A DNA stretch of 64,000 nt, from the NCBI GenBank assembly GCA_023408815.1, contig JAEYJO010000014.1, forward strand, positions 46,336-110,335. The letters run 5' to 3'. The DNA is from Bacillota bacterium (GTDB lineage: Bacteria > Bacillota > Clostridia > Lachnospirales > Lachnospiraceae). Shown here in pieces: positions 43,411 through 52,086 of the stretch (the first letter of the stretch is position 1; each line of letters starts with the position of its first letter). The position numbers and the translations under genes were made by a program. The notes below the pieces were generated by a model. The model was not told where the DNA came from. It did not search any database and was given only the letters and a program-made list of their open reading frames with translations.

Positions 43411-43929
43411 ATGAGCGGATTTCTACTTTTAATTCCACTTGTACTGATAAGATACGGGCTCTTATGGTCGTCAAATAAAGAATCATTAAAACGTGCCGCC
43501 TTTTTTCCGCCTATGATCGGAAAAGAGAAGACCGCTTTCTGGTTTTATCAGATTTCAACCATATTTTTATTCTTATATTTGTGTTTCCTCAGGATAAATA
43601 TCGATTCAATATGGTTTTATTCCGGTTCAGTCGTATATAGTTTCGGAATCCTATTGTGCATCGTGTCCATATCAAATTTTGCAAAGCCTGCAAAGAATGG
43701 AATAAATCTAAAAGGGCTTTATCGTGTTTCCCGCAATCCCATATATGTGTCATATTTTATTTATTTCTTAGGTTGTGTTTTACTTACACGATCGCTCATT
43801 CTATTTGCGTTAATAATCATTTTTCAGATATCGGCACATTGGATTATCCTTTCCGAAGAAAGATGGTGCATTAAAGAATTTGGAGAAGAGTACATAAATT
43901 ATATGGAAAAAGTGAGGCGTTATATTTAA
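43411..43929 (+). CDS. Isoprenylcysteine methyltransferase-like membrane protein
   Basis: A 172-residue protein with about five helices. The C-terminal part has the PEMT/ICMT pattern: GLYRVSRNPIYVSYFIYFLG, then a helix, then LSEERWCIKEFGEEYINYMEKVRRYI with the Glu-Glu that helps bind S-adenosylmethionine. It therefore probably methylates a small or lipid substrate at the membrane. It starts 12 bp after the DUF1697 gene. Confidence 0.82.
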   Translation: MSGFLLLIPLVLIRYGLLWSSNKESLKRAAFFPPMIGKEKTAFWFYQISTIFLFLYLCFLRINIDSIWFYSGSVVYSFGILLCIVSISNFAKPAKNGINLKGLYRVSRNPIYVSYFIYFLGCVLLTRSLILFALIIIFQISAHWIILSEERWCIKEFGEEYINYMEKVRRYI

Positions 43930-43981
43930 GATAAGGATGTAGATTGAGAAAGAAGAGCCGAATTTCCAAGATAGGAATATC

Positions 43982-44812
43982 ATGACAAATAATATACTTG
44001 ATAGCAAATATTCAAATATGATAACAACCTTAAAAATTGATTGTAAGGAATGCAGCGGCCTGTGTTGTGTCGCTTTATATTGTATGAAGACAGATGGTTT
44101 TCCTATGGACAAAGAAGCCGGAAAACCATGCAGGCACTTAGCGTCAGATTTTCGTTGCGAAATACATTCCGAATTAGGCACTCAAAATTATAAGGGCTGT
44201 TTGGCTTATGATTGCTTTGGTGCAGGGCAGAAAACAACTCAGCTTTGTTATCCGGACAGCACATGGAAAACCGATACTCAGCAGGCAAACAAAATCTTTC
44301 ATGTATTTAAGCTTGTATTTCAGTTGCATCAGATGCTGTGGTATCTCATGGAAGCATTTGCCCTGACTTCAAATAAGAATCTAAAAGCGACGATCGACGC
44401 ACTTATTATCGAGAACGAACAAATGATCATGGCTTCATCAGATGACCTTTCAGAACTGAACGTCATCAAATATAGAACAAAAGTGAATGACGTCTTGAAA
44501 CAAATAAGCGCCTTAGTTTTAGGCAGCTCTTCCAAAGGAAAACATCGTACAGATTATTTTGGACATGACTTTAAAAAAGTGAATCTTGATAAAAGAGATT
44601 TCAGCATGTCGCTGATGATCGCGGCAAACCTTGAAGGATGCAGCTTAAAGAATACTAATTTTTGGGGTGCGGATATGCGCGATGCAAATATAAAAAATAC
44701 CGATTTGAGTGAGAGTATCTTTTTAACGCAAATGCAGATAAATTCTACAAAGGGGAATTTAAATACAAAGATTCCATCATATCTGTCCCGTCCAGTTACT
44801 TGGAAAGAATAA
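43982..44812 (+). CDS. Cys-rich pentapeptide-repeat protein
   Basis: A 276-residue protein. The N-terminus is Cys-rich (DCKECSGLCCVALYC and later CRHLASDFRCEIH, GCLAYDCFGAG) and suggests a metal or cluster site. Residues 110-180 are helical. Residues about 205-250 contain pentapeptide-type repeats with the A(D/N)LxX pattern (NLEGCSLKNTNFWGADMRDANIKNTDLSE is split over several repeats). Function is unknown. It has a weak ribosome site. Confidence 0.75.
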   Translation: MTNNILDSKYSNMITTLKIDCKECSGLCCVALYCMKTDGFPMDKEAGKPCRHLASDFRCEIHSELGTQNYKGCLAYDCFGAGQKTTQLCYPDSTWKTDTQQANKIFHVFKLVFQLHQMLWYLMEAFALTSNKNLKATIDALIIENEQMIMASSDDLSELNVIKYRTKVNDVLKQISALVLGSSSKGKHRTDYFGHDFKKVNLDKRDFSMSLMIAANLEGCSLKNTNFWGADMRDANIKNTDLSESIFLTQMQINSTKGNLNTKIPSYLSRPVTWKE

Positions 44813-44826
44813 ATGGAGGTAGTTTC

Positions 44827-45161
44827 ATGCGCAGTGCAATAGAAAAAAGAATTTCACGGAGAACATTTGAAAGCGATCCGATTAAAGAGGCGGAAAAAGG
44901 GAAAATCATTTCTCTTATATAAGCGATCAGTCTTTGCCTCAGTGGGTACAAGAAGGAATGAACGCCGTATTACTTGCTCCAAGTGCTAAAAACACACAAA
45001 AAGTAATGTTTAAGTATGAAAACAACATCTTAAGCGCGCAGATTGCGGACGACTATTCAATGGACCTGATCGATTTAGGTATTGCAAAGAAACATTTCGA
45101 GATAGAAGCAGGCGGGAAATTCGAATTAGGTAACGGAGGTATTTTCTATCCTCAAAAATGA
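44827..45161 (+). pseudogene. Nitroreductase pseudogene with internal deletion
   Basis: ATG at 44827 follows TGGAGG and encodes the nitroreductase N-terminus MRSAIEKRISRRTFESDPI, but the frame stops at TAA 44920-44922. After the stop, another frame reads the C-terminal part of the same family: WVQEGMNAVLLAPSAKNTQK and DLIDLGIAKKHFEIEAGG. The middle portion of roughly 100 residues that should bind FMN is missing. The gene therefore looks like a remnant left by an internal deletion. Confidence 0.8.
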
Positions 45162-45174
45162 TTATAATATGGAG

Positions 45175-46227
45175 TCATGGTTCCCGCAATTTGACGGCTT
45201 TTGCTGCCTTGCGCCTGCGTTCATCCTCCAGTGCGGCATAATGCTTCCTCGTCGTGTTGACGTCCTTATGACCGAGAACATCAGCCACCAGATAAATATC
45301 TCCGGTTTCACGGTAAAGAGAAGTTCCATAGGTGCTTCGAAGCTTATGCGGAGTTATTTTCTTAAGCGTGGTTACCGTGGAAGCATATTTTTTAACCAGA
45401 TTTTCAACGGCGCGGACGGTGATTCTGCGGTTCTGCATGGATAGAAACAAGGCATTTTCATGGCCGGAGAGTGGAATAGTGTGGTGCCTTTGCTCCAAAT
45501 AGCTTCTAAGTGACTCCTCCACCTCGTCTCCGAAATAAACGACCGTTTCATAACCGCCTTTGCGCCGGATTTTAATACCGTTATTTTTAAAATCAACGTC
45601 CTCCAAATCGAGGCCCACGCACTCAGACACACGTATTCCTGTGCCGAGCAGGAGAGTGAGCAGGGCAGTGTCCCTGATCTTTGTTTTTTCGTGGTATTTC
45701 AACTGACTTTTCGTAAGATTGGTGCCATCCTCCACCTGATCCAGCAGTACCGCTACTTCGTCTGCATCAAGACGTATGATTTCCTTTTCATGAAGCTTAG
45801 GCATAGGAACAAGAACTGCCGGATTATTTCTTATGAGCTCGGATTGATAGAAGTAATTGTAAAAGCTCCTTAAAGAAGCCAGTTTACGTGCCTTCCCACG
45901 TTCCTCGTTAGTGATTTCCTTATCGTCCTTTTGATAAAAACTTACGTATTCCAGATATTCCTCTATATCGTCTCTGGTAATGTCATCCAGCATAGACAGC
46001 GGAAAGTTCTTGATTTCCATTTTGTTGCAATAGCTGTTATTTTCGTGCATATATTCGAAAAAAACCCTCATATCGTATGCGTATGCAAGCCGTGTCTTAG
46101 AGGAGGTATTGTTTTCAATTCCTCTGAAAAACTGTTTGCAGAAGGGCGGCAGCTCAGAAAGAACATTTCTCATGCGAGTAGTATTCAGTTTATTTTGTTC
46201 ATCGTGATAGTTCTTTTTGCTTTCCAT
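45175..46227 (-). CDS. Tyrosine recombinase (phage-integrase family)
   Basis: A 350-residue site-specific recombinase. An N-terminal SAM-like core-binding domain (about 30-135) is followed by a catalytic domain with all active residues: Arg199 (GTGIRVSE), Lys223, His294 and Arg297 (TPHKLRSTYG), His320 (LGHKDV) and Tyr330. The length and layout are like XerC/XerD-type enzymes of clostridia rather than large phage integrases. Its ribosome site is distant from the ATG. It sits beside a broken nitroreductase gene; no attachment sites were found. Confidence 0.93.
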   Translation of the reverse strand: MESKKNYHDEQNKLNTTRMRNVLSELPPFCKQFFRGIENNTSSKTRLAYAYDMRVFFEYMHENNSYCNKMEIKNFPLSMLDDITRDDIEEYLEYVSFYQKDDKEITNEERGKARKLASLRSFYNYFYQSELIRNNPAVLVPMPKLHEKEIIRLDADEVAVLLDQVEDGTNLTKSQLKYHEKTKIRDTALLTLLLGTGIRVSECVGLDLEDVDFKNNGIKIRRKGGYETVVYFGDEVEESLRSYLEQRHHTIPLSGHENALFLSMQNRRITVRAVENLVKKYASTVTTLKKITPHKLRSTYGTSLYRETGDIYLVADVLGHKDVNTTRKHYAALEDERRRKAAKAVKLREP

Positions 46228-46527
46228 ATTATAAAATCGGCCATCCTTTCATATTTCCATTTATTTCGTAGTTGTATGCGGCTTTTCTTACTAAACGCAA
46301 TACTTGCTGTAATTTCATGGTCTATGCTTCTTGCGAATTTAATAATATTATATCATTTTTTTTTATAATTTCATCTGATTTACCTATTTTTTTAGATTTG
46401 GCGATACAACATGCCGGATTAATGGTATAATTATAATATCGATTTAACAAAAATTAGTATGCCGAATTAATATAGTCGATATTATGAAGAATTAGTACGG
46501 CCTAAGAAGGAGTTAAAATAGAGATTC
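46228..46527. other. 300-bp intergenic region with direct repeats
   Basis: The region separates the divergent recombinase and AI-2E genes. It is AT-rich, with two nearly identical 13-mers, ATGCCGGATTAAT at 46411-46423 and ATGCCGAATTAAT at 46459-46471, 48 bp apart. TATAAT occurs at 46426 and 46432. No coding potential was seen. Confidence 0.5.
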
Positions 46528-47865
46528 ATGAAATTTCGTATTGATAAAAAATACTTTTATTGGGGAGTAACAGCATTTATCGTCATCGCTGCCGCCATTT
46601 GTTTCTATTATTTATTGTTCCATGGCGCGAATATCTCAACCGGTTTTCACACCGTCGCCCGAATCGCAATGCCTGTCCTAGACGGTTTTCTTTTGGCATA
46701 TTTATTGACTCCCGTTTTAAATGCGATAGAGAAAAAAATTATTATTCCTTTATGCATCAAATCAAAAATTAATATAAATAAAAAGAACTCAAAAAGAATC
46801 AGAGGAATTTCTATTCTGATTACGGTTACTATAGTCACCGTGGTCTTGTATGGATTTTTCGCCACGGTCATTCCGCAGTTGATAAGAAGTATTCAAAGCA
46901 TTATTTTTCAGTTTCCTATTTATATCAATAATCTTACCGTCTGGACAACTAAGCTTTTGGCCGATAATCCTGATATCGAAAAAGTGGTTACGGATTTATT
47001 CGACCAATATTCCGAGGAAATGACCAATTATTTGAACCATAATCTGATTCCTCAGATGAACGGGATTCTAAAAAGCATTTCTTTAAGCTTTTTGGGATTT
47101 TTGATGCAACTTTGGAATCTGATCATCGGCTTTATTATTTCCATATATATTCTATACAGTAAGGAACTGTTTGCGGGACAAGCAAAGAAGATAGCCTATG
47201 CGTTGTTCGAAACCAAGACGGCTAACGCGGTAATTACCGATGTGCGTTTTACCCACAAGACCTTCAGCGGATATATTGTCGGTAAGATTATCGATTCCGT
47301 TATGGTAGGCCTCGTATGTTTTGCAGGAACGACCTTGATGGGAACGCCATATTCCGTTTTAATCAGCGTAATCGTTGGAATAACAAATATTATTCCCTTT
47401 TTTGGGCCCTATTTGGGGGCAATTCCCAGTGCGTTGTTGATTTTAATGGTAAATCCTCTTCAGTGCCTTTATTTCATCATATTCATCCTGATTCTGCAGC
47501 AAGTTGACGGGAATATACTGGAGCCTAAAATTCTGGGCGATTCCACTGGCCTATCCGGTTTCTGGGTAATCTTTTCCATTACCCTGTTCGGCGGAATGTT
47601 CGGAATCCTCGGTATGATTGCCGGCGTGCCTATTTTCGCAATCATCTATGCGGGTATACGTTCTTTGATCAACCAGATGCTCCTAAAAAAGAAGATGCCG
47701 GTTAAAACCAATGATTACATGGATGTCGGCTCCATCGAGGACGGCGTTTTCATTCCCTATGAACCGGAGAATGGAACCTTTTCAAAATCCGGGCAGAATG
47801 CCGACAAAGGCCAGGCTCAATCAAAGAAGAATGAACTTAAGGATGAAACTGAAAAGGAAGATTAA
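46528..47865 (+). CDS. AI-2E family transporter
   Basis: A 445-residue membrane protein with about eight helices. The family core GYIVGKIIDSVMVGLVCFAG, the segment VGITNIIPFFGPYLGAIP and the LEPKILGDSTGLSGFWV motif are plain. Some members export autoinducer-2 and others are ion antiporters, so the substrate is open. The last 50 residues are a hydrophilic tail. AAGGAG precedes the ATG, and dtd starts 2 bp after the stop. Confidence 0.9.
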   Translation: MKFRIDKKYFYWGVTAFIVIAAAICFYYLLFHGANISTGFHTVARIAMPVLDGFLLAYLLTPVLNAIEKKIIIPLCIKSKININKKNSKRIRGISILITVTIVTVVLYGFFATVIPQLIRSIQSIIFQFPIYINNLTVWTTKLLADNPDIEKVVTDLFDQYSEEMTNYLNHNLIPQMNGILKSISLSFLGFLMQLWNLIIGFIISIYILYSKELFAGQAKKIAYALFETKTANAVITDVRFTHKTFSGYIVGKIIDSVMVGLVCFAGTTLMGTPYSVLISVIVGITNIIPFFGPYLGAIPSALLILMVNPLQCLYFIIFILILQQVDGNILEPKILGDSTGLSGFWVIFSITLFGGMFGILGMIAGVPIFAIIYAGIRSLINQMLLKKKMPVKTNDYMDVGSIEDGVFIPYEPENGTFSKSGQNADKGQAQSKKNELKDETEKED

Positions 47866-47867
47866 TC

Positions 47868-48314
47868 ATGCGTTTTATTGTGCAAAGGGTAAAAAGAGCA
47901 GAAGTAGAAGCAGAAAATAAGGTAATCGGAAGAATAGAAGAGGGTTTTCTCGTTTTTGTAGGCATCAGCCAGGCGGATACGGAAGCGATTGCGGATAAGA
48001 TGGTCAGCAAACTAATCGGGTTGCGAATTTTTGAAGATGAGAACGGAAAGGCCAATCTAGATATAAAAACAGTATATGGGGAATTGTTAATTATTTCACA
48101 ATTCACATTATATGCGGATTGCAGAAAAGGCAACAGACCTTCCTTTATTCGCGCAGGTGCTCCTGACATGGCAAATTCTCTGTATGAATATGTTCTGAAA
48201 AAATGCAGGGAAGAAATTGACAGCGTACAGTCCGGGGAATTCGGCGCTGACATGAAGGTTTCCCTTGTCAATGATGGACCCTTTACCATAATATTAGATT
48301 CAGAGGAGTTATGA
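47868..48314 (+). CDS. dtd: D-aminoacyl-tRNA deacylase Dtd
   Basis: A 148-residue enzyme that removes D-amino acids (and Gly) from mischarged tRNA. The SQFTLYAD motif and the cross-subunit segment with VNDGPFT are intact. The start is 2 bp after the AI-2E gene, suggesting coupling. Confidence 0.95.
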   Translation: MRFIVQRVKRAEVEAENKVIGRIEEGFLVFVGISQADTEAIADKMVSKLIGLRIFEDENGKANLDIKTVYGELLIISQFTLYADCRKGNRPSFIRAGAPDMANSLYEYVLKKCREEIDSVQSGEFGADMKVSLVNDGPFTIILDSEEL

Positions 48315-48342
48315 ATGAATAAAAGAAAAGGAGGTTTTAAAT

Positions 48343-48576
48343 ATGATGTCGACCGCATTATTAATCGCAGGCTTTGTTATCATAATGTATGTTCTCGTAT
48401 ATTCCAAAAGAGCAAAACGTAATAGAAAAAAAATAAATGATCTTAGCACCGGAGGCAAACACAGAACGTATAGGGAGCACCGTGAATCAATCGAAAAACG
48501 CCGTAAATCCTTGGAATATAACAATTATGTGACCAAATATAACAGCACGGAGGATGTTCGTGAAAAAGAGGAATAA
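48343..48576 (+). CDS. Small single-helix membrane protein, unknown
   Basis: A 77-residue protein after AGGAGG. One N-terminal helix (about 3-21, TALLIAGFVIIMYVLVYS) is followed by a highly charged Lys/Arg/Glu tail. I do not recognise the family. It follows dtd by 28 bp and its stop lies in a strong inverted repeat. Confidence 0.6.
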   Translation: MMSTALLIAGFVIIMYVLVYSKRAKRNRKKINDLSTGGKHRTYREHRESIEKRRKSLEYNNYVTKYNSTEDVREKEE

Positions 48577-48615
48577 CTATTCGTTAAACTTGTCTTTTGC
48601 GAATAGTTATTCCTC
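48568..48615. terminator. 16-bp inverted repeat, terminator for converging units
   Basis: GAGGAATAACTATTCG (48568-48583) and CGAATAGTTATTCCTC (48600-48615) are perfectly complementary. On the - strand they are followed by TTTTTC, so it suits the ArsA operon; on the + strand no T-run follows. Confidence 0.75.
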
Positions 48616-48633
48616 TGAAACTTCGTCCATAAA

Positions 48634-49794
48634 TTAAATAAAAAATATTTTTAGTTTGCCGTCTTCAAATTTGGCCGACAGTACTTCCTTGCTTTTTATA
48701 CTATCCGGCAACAGAAAACGCCGCTTTTCGTTCTTAATGCTTAAAATCAATTCTCCGCCCTTTTGATTTAGTTCCATTTCCTGTTTATCAGCAAAAGGAA
48801 GATTGATTTCCATTCGATAGCCTTCCTCGCACTTATGAACCGTAAATATCTTCTCTTTGGCAAATACCGCGGTTGGCTCGTGATCCTGATACAGTATCCA
48901 GGCAACCTCTTCAAGCACCGGCAAGGATCTGATTTCCTTCTGCTGCAGCTCCAGTTTAAAAATCGGAAGCTCATGAAAACTTTCCTCTATCTCTGTAATC
49001 CCTTCCTTTTGAAGCTTTACCCAATGATTAAAATAACCTTCCAATGCCTTATCCGGATAGATCCGGTTTATAATGATGGCATCAACATTATAATTATACA
49101 TGTGAAGGCAGGTATAATTTCGTTTTGCCTCCTTAATCACAATTTTCTCCGGTGTCGTAACAATTCTCAGACTGACTATCTCGGTATTGTTCATAAGCTT
49201 CTGCAGCAATCCCAATCGAGTTGTTAATGCGTCAATATCATCAAATACGTCATCCTTTGGCATAGGTACTTTCGCTAATTTTTCAATCAGCGGGCCCCCT
49301 ATCTTAACTGCTTTGCGTTTCATCGGAAGCACCTTCTCTATAAAGCTTCCGAACATCTCCGGGAACTTGAGCAGGGAAAGTGTCTCACCGGTTGGGGCAC
49401 AATCTACAATAAGAACGTCGTATTCATCCTTCTCATAGTAATCAAGTATCTTTAACAATGAAAATAATTCTTCCAGCCCGGGAAATACCAGCAATTCTTC
49501 TGCCTCCAGACCGCTTTGGGAGTGCGAGGTCAGAATCTGCTTTATATAGCTTTGCATATTCCCCCAGGCCTCCTCGCTCTCTGCTACAGCATCTATCTCC
49601 ATCGCATATAAATGATCCGAAACCATAACCGGTTTATTGTTAAGCTTTTGTTCAAAGGAATCTCCAAGGCTATGCGCCTGATCCGTACTCATAATCAATA
49701 CTTTTTTACCGCTCCGTGCAATCTTGCAGGCAGTGGCAGCCGCAATACTGGTTTTGCCAACGCCACCTTTTCCGGTATATAATATTATTCTCAT
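48634..49794 (-). CDS. ArsA/Get3-family ATPase with HSP20-like domain (1)
   Basis: A 386-residue soluble ATPase. The start at 49794 is chosen by TGGAGG upstream. The deviant P-loop TGKGGVGKTS is at residues 7-16, switch I is STDQAHSLGD, and DCAPTGETLSLL is the switch II region. About residues 320-386 form an alpha-crystallin/HSP20-like domain (EGYRMEINLPFA). It differs from arsenite-pump ArsA, which has two ATPase halves in one chain. It is the last gene of a MarR-led set. Client delivery to membranes or metalloid handling are both possible. Confidence 0.85.
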   Translation of the reverse strand: MRIILYTGKGGVGKTSIAAATACKIARSGKKVLIMSTDQAHSLGDSFEQKLNNKPVMVSDHLYAMEIDAVAESEEAWGNMQSYIKQILTSHSQSGLEAEELLVFPGLEELFSLLKILDYYEKDEYDVLIVDCAPTGETLSLLKFPEMFGSFIEKVLPMKRKAVKIGGPLIEKLAKVPMPKDDVFDDIDALTTRLGLLQKLMNNTEIVSLRIVTTPEKIVIKEAKRNYTCLHMYNYNVDAIIINRIYPDKALEGYFNHWVKLQKEGITEIEESFHELPIFKLELQQKEIRSLPVLEEVAWILYQDHEPTAVFAKEKIFTVHKCEEGYRMEINLPFADKQEMELNQKGGELILSIKNEKRRFLLPDSIKSKEVLSAKFEDGKLKIFFI

Positions 49795-49860
49795 AATGCC
49801 TCCATTTCTGCCGCATGGCAGTTCAAAACAAATCATAAAAAAGTATGCTATATGCTTTTG

Positions 49861-50085
49861 TTAACTAATATCCACCTTATGAACCTTACTTTGGGCCGCC
49901 CCGCTGCTCTTTGCATCCTCCGTTTTGCCCATAACACACTCTGCTATCCCCTCCAGAAACATTGCTTTCATTTCCCTCTCAATTACTTCAACATGACCGC
50001 GTACGTTCTCTGGCAGGATAAGCATATAGGCTTCCTTTTCCAACTTTTTAGCTTCTTTCATTTTATCGATAAATTCTCTTTTCAT
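49861..50085 (-). CDS. Small helical protein between two ArsA ATPases
   Basis: A 74-residue, mostly alpha-helical protein rich in Lys and Glu (FIDKMKEAKKLEKEAYMLIL, EVIEREMKAMFLEGIAECVMG). A good ribosome site (ATAGGAGC) lies before the ATG. No known family is recognised. Its position between two ATPases of one kind suggests a partner or adaptor. It has no membrane helix. Confidence 0.65.
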   Translation of the reverse strand: MKREFIDKMKEAKKLEKEAYMLILPENVRGHVEVIEREMKAMFLEGIAECVMGKTEDAKSSGAAQSKVHKVDIS

Positions 50086-50140
50086 ATACTGCTCCTATCT
50101 GCGTGCCTGACACACCATAAAATTCCATAGCTTTATTATT

Positions 50141-50362
50141 TTAATCGACCTCTTTTACAAATTGGATATTTAATATCTGTTCTTCTGCTTTTGCTGATAT
50201 AATGCGATAATTTCTCAGGGAGTTCGGTATCGGAATATTTCTTTTGAAATTACCGATCTTAATGATCAAGTCCGTTCCTGACTGGCGCAGGTCAATATCC
50301 TCCTTTTTAATACAGGGGAGATATAAGCTGAGACGGTATCCATCTTCTGTTGCTTCATACAT
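50141..50362 (-). pseudogene. HSP20-like end of the second ArsA ATPase, out of frame
   Basis: A 73-codon frame reading EDGYRLSLYLPCIKKEDIDL, i.e. the alpha-crystallin-like domain found at the end of the other ATPase. It overlaps the out-of-frame tail of the upstream ATPase ORF. The frame is open upstream to about the codon for PAGVFEIRK, so a one-base shift would join the two parts. It may be expressed separately from the ATG at 50362, although no good ribosome site is there. Confidence 0.6.
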
Positions 50363-51315
50363 TTCTCCCGGTTGATTCTTCCTGATTTCAAATACTCCGG
50401 CTGGTCAAGAACCTCCTCACATAACCGATCAATCGCCTCCAGACCGCATAAATCCGTATCATACCAGCGGATATAATAGACCGCCCGGTCGCTGAATACA
50501 TTCTCAATTTCCTCAATATATTTCTTCTGAATGTCTAACCACTCATCAAAAAACGGATTGTCGATATCACCTGGCAGAATGCGATTAATAAACACTCCAT
50601 CCACATTAAAATTATAGAGATTCATATACATATAATTGCGCTTTGTCTCCTCTACGACCATCTTTTCGGGAATGGTTACCAATCGTATCGAGGTCACATC
50701 GTCATTCTTTAATAATTCCTGCAGTTGAATCAGCCTCACATATAGCCGCTCAATGTCACTCATCGCAGTCTTATTCGGCAGCTCTACCTCGAGCACCTTC
50801 TTGGATATTGGGGATAGAACCCGTATCGCCAGCTTACCGACCGGGAAAAACTTCTCCATATACCAGGACATAAGCTCCGGAAACTTAAGCAAAGACAGTG
50901 TTTCCCCGGTCGGCGCACAATCCACAATAATACGTTCATATTTGCCGCTTTCATAGATATCAAGTATTTTCAGCAGCGAAAACAATTCTTCCATTCCCGG
51001 AAGCATAACAATATCCTCTTGCTCACTGTCGTTCCTGTCCGGTGGTGCAATCATATTCATGAAAGCCGTCATGATATTCTTAAAATCATGCTCCATAACA
51101 TAATTCGGATCAATCTCCAGTACATCCAAATATTCGGATATCTCGCTCGTTTCCCTGCCAAAAGACATATCAAATAAATCACTGAGATTATGAGCCATAT
51201 CCGTACTGACAAGCAACGTCTTCTTATTCTCTTTCTCCGATTTTCTGGCATGAGCTGCTGCAACCGAAGTCTTTCCTACTCCGCCTTTACCTGTAAAAAT
51301 TAATATTCTGCTCAT
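50266..51315 (-). CDS. ArsA/Get3-family ATPase (2), probably frameshifted at its end
   Basis: A 349-residue frame whose first 290 or so residues are a clear ArsA-type ATPase: P-loop TGKGGVGKTS at residues 7-16, STDMAHNLSDLF, and DCAPTGETLSLLKFPELM. After DQPEYLK the frame leaves the expected path and the last 45 residues no longer resemble the family; the matching HSP20-like domain continues in the -1 frame (50141-50362). A disabled gene, a base-calling error or recoding are possible. AAGGAGAAG precedes the ATG. Confidence 0.75.
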   Translation of the reverse strand: MSRILIFTGKGGVGKTSVAAAHARKSEKENKKTLLVSTDMAHNLSDLFDMSFGRETSEISEYLDVLEIDPNYVMEHDFKNIMTAFMNMIAPPDRNDSEQEDIVMLPGMEELFSLLKILDIYESGKYERIIVDCAPTGETLSLLKFPELMSWYMEKFFPVGKLAIRVLSPISKKVLEVELPNKTAMSDIERLYVRLIQLQELLKNDDVTSIRLVTIPEKMVVEETKRNYMYMNLYNFNVDGVFINRILPGDIDNPFFDEWLDIQKKYIEEIENVFSDRAVYYIRWYDTDLCGLEAIDRLCEEVLDQPEYLKSGRINREKCMKQQKMDTVSAYISPVLKRRILTCASQERT

Positions 51316-51331
51316 AGTAGTCTTCTCCTTA

Positions 51332-51346
51332 ATTCGGACTCCGAAT
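51332..51346. promoter_or_regulatory. Palindrome upstream of the second ArsA gene
   Basis: ATTCGGACTCCGAAT, a perfect 7-bp dyad around one central base, directly upstream of the ribosome site. Confidence 0.45.
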
Positions 51347-51356
51347 AGTTCTTATA

Positions 51357-51370
51357 TCGAAGTATTTGTT
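51357..51370. promoter_or_regulatory. Shared 14-bp element upstream of ArsA (2)
   Basis: TCGAAGTATTTGTT, identical to 51953-51966 inside the marR promoter. Probably a MarR-family binding site controlling both units. Confidence 0.6.
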
Positions 51371-51406
51371 ATGATTTTAGCTGCCGAAGATTACGGCAGC
51401 TCTTTT

Positions 51407-51901
51407 CTAATCAATTTGTATTTTTCTGATTTTTGCTCTTGGCTCTGTTTTTTCTCTTTGCTTATATTCATCCATAAGTATAGAAATCCCTTTGTCAACC
51501 ATTTTAAATATTAACTGCACTTCCTCTGCCGTATAATTGCCAAGTATCACCTGCCCGTAATGCAGAAATTCCTTCATGATTCTTTGGATACATTCCTTCC
51601 CCTCATTCGTCAAACGAATGGTCACAATTCTCTTATCCTCAGGACTTCTCTCCCGAATAACAATTCCCTTCTTTTCCATACGGGTTACGATTCCTGTCGC
51701 AGTATTGAGCGGAACATTAATATACTCAGCAATCTGAGTCATGTTAATCTCCTCCTGCCGATAAAGTAAAAGAAGGATAAAAAGTTCATTCTTGGAGCAA
51801 TCCAAAAGAATGTTCTGCCAGGTTTGGGCTGAAATTAACAACTTAATTTTATCAATATATTGAAAAATGATATCTTCCAGATTGTGAAGGTCTTGTTCCA
51901 T
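51407..51901 (-). CDS. MarR-family transcriptional regulator
   Basis: A 164-residue winged-helix regulator. MTQIAEYINVPLNTATGIVTRMEKKGIV is the recognition region, then DKRIVTIRLTNEGKE is the wing. AGGAGG lies before the ATG. It heads the set leading to the ArsA genes. Its ligand is unknown. Confidence 0.92.
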   Translation of the reverse strand: MEQDLHNLEDIIFQYIDKIKLLISAQTWQNILLDCSKNELFILLLLYRQEEINMTQIAEYINVPLNTATGIVTRMEKKGIVIRERSPEDKRIVTIRLTNEGKECIQRIMKEFLHYGQVILGNYTAEEVQLIFKMVDKGISILMDEYKQREKTEPRAKIRKIQID

Positions 51902-51943
51902 TATTCCACCTCCTCAAAATATTTCTTCTTTCGAACTATTTTA

Positions 51944-51972
51944 ATTCTACTCTCGAAGTATTTGTTTGTCAA
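51944..51972 (-). promoter_or_regulatory. Promoter of the marR gene with internal operator
   Basis: On the - strand TTGACA and TAGAAT are 17 bp apart. The 14-bp element shared with the ArsA promoter (51953-51966 on the + strand) lies in the spacer. Confidence 0.75.
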
Positions 51973-52086
51973 GAGCTTTTTATACTTTATTTCTACTAAA
52001 GCATTAGGGTAAAGTATCATTTAAATTTTAGAATAAAAGGTATGCCCAAATGTCTGATTAATTCTTGCACTAAGTAGTTTTACGAT

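Noticed and set aside
45175..46227. Integrated phage or integrative element around the tyrosine recombinase
   Set aside because: No excisionase, relaxase, phage structural genes, tRNA target or att repeats are seen nearby; the recombinase looks isolated.
50290..50440. Programmed -1 frameshift in the second ArsA gene
   Set aside because: No X-XXY-YYZ slippery heptamer or clear downstream stimulatory structure was found at the switch point, so a mutation or sequence error is more likely.
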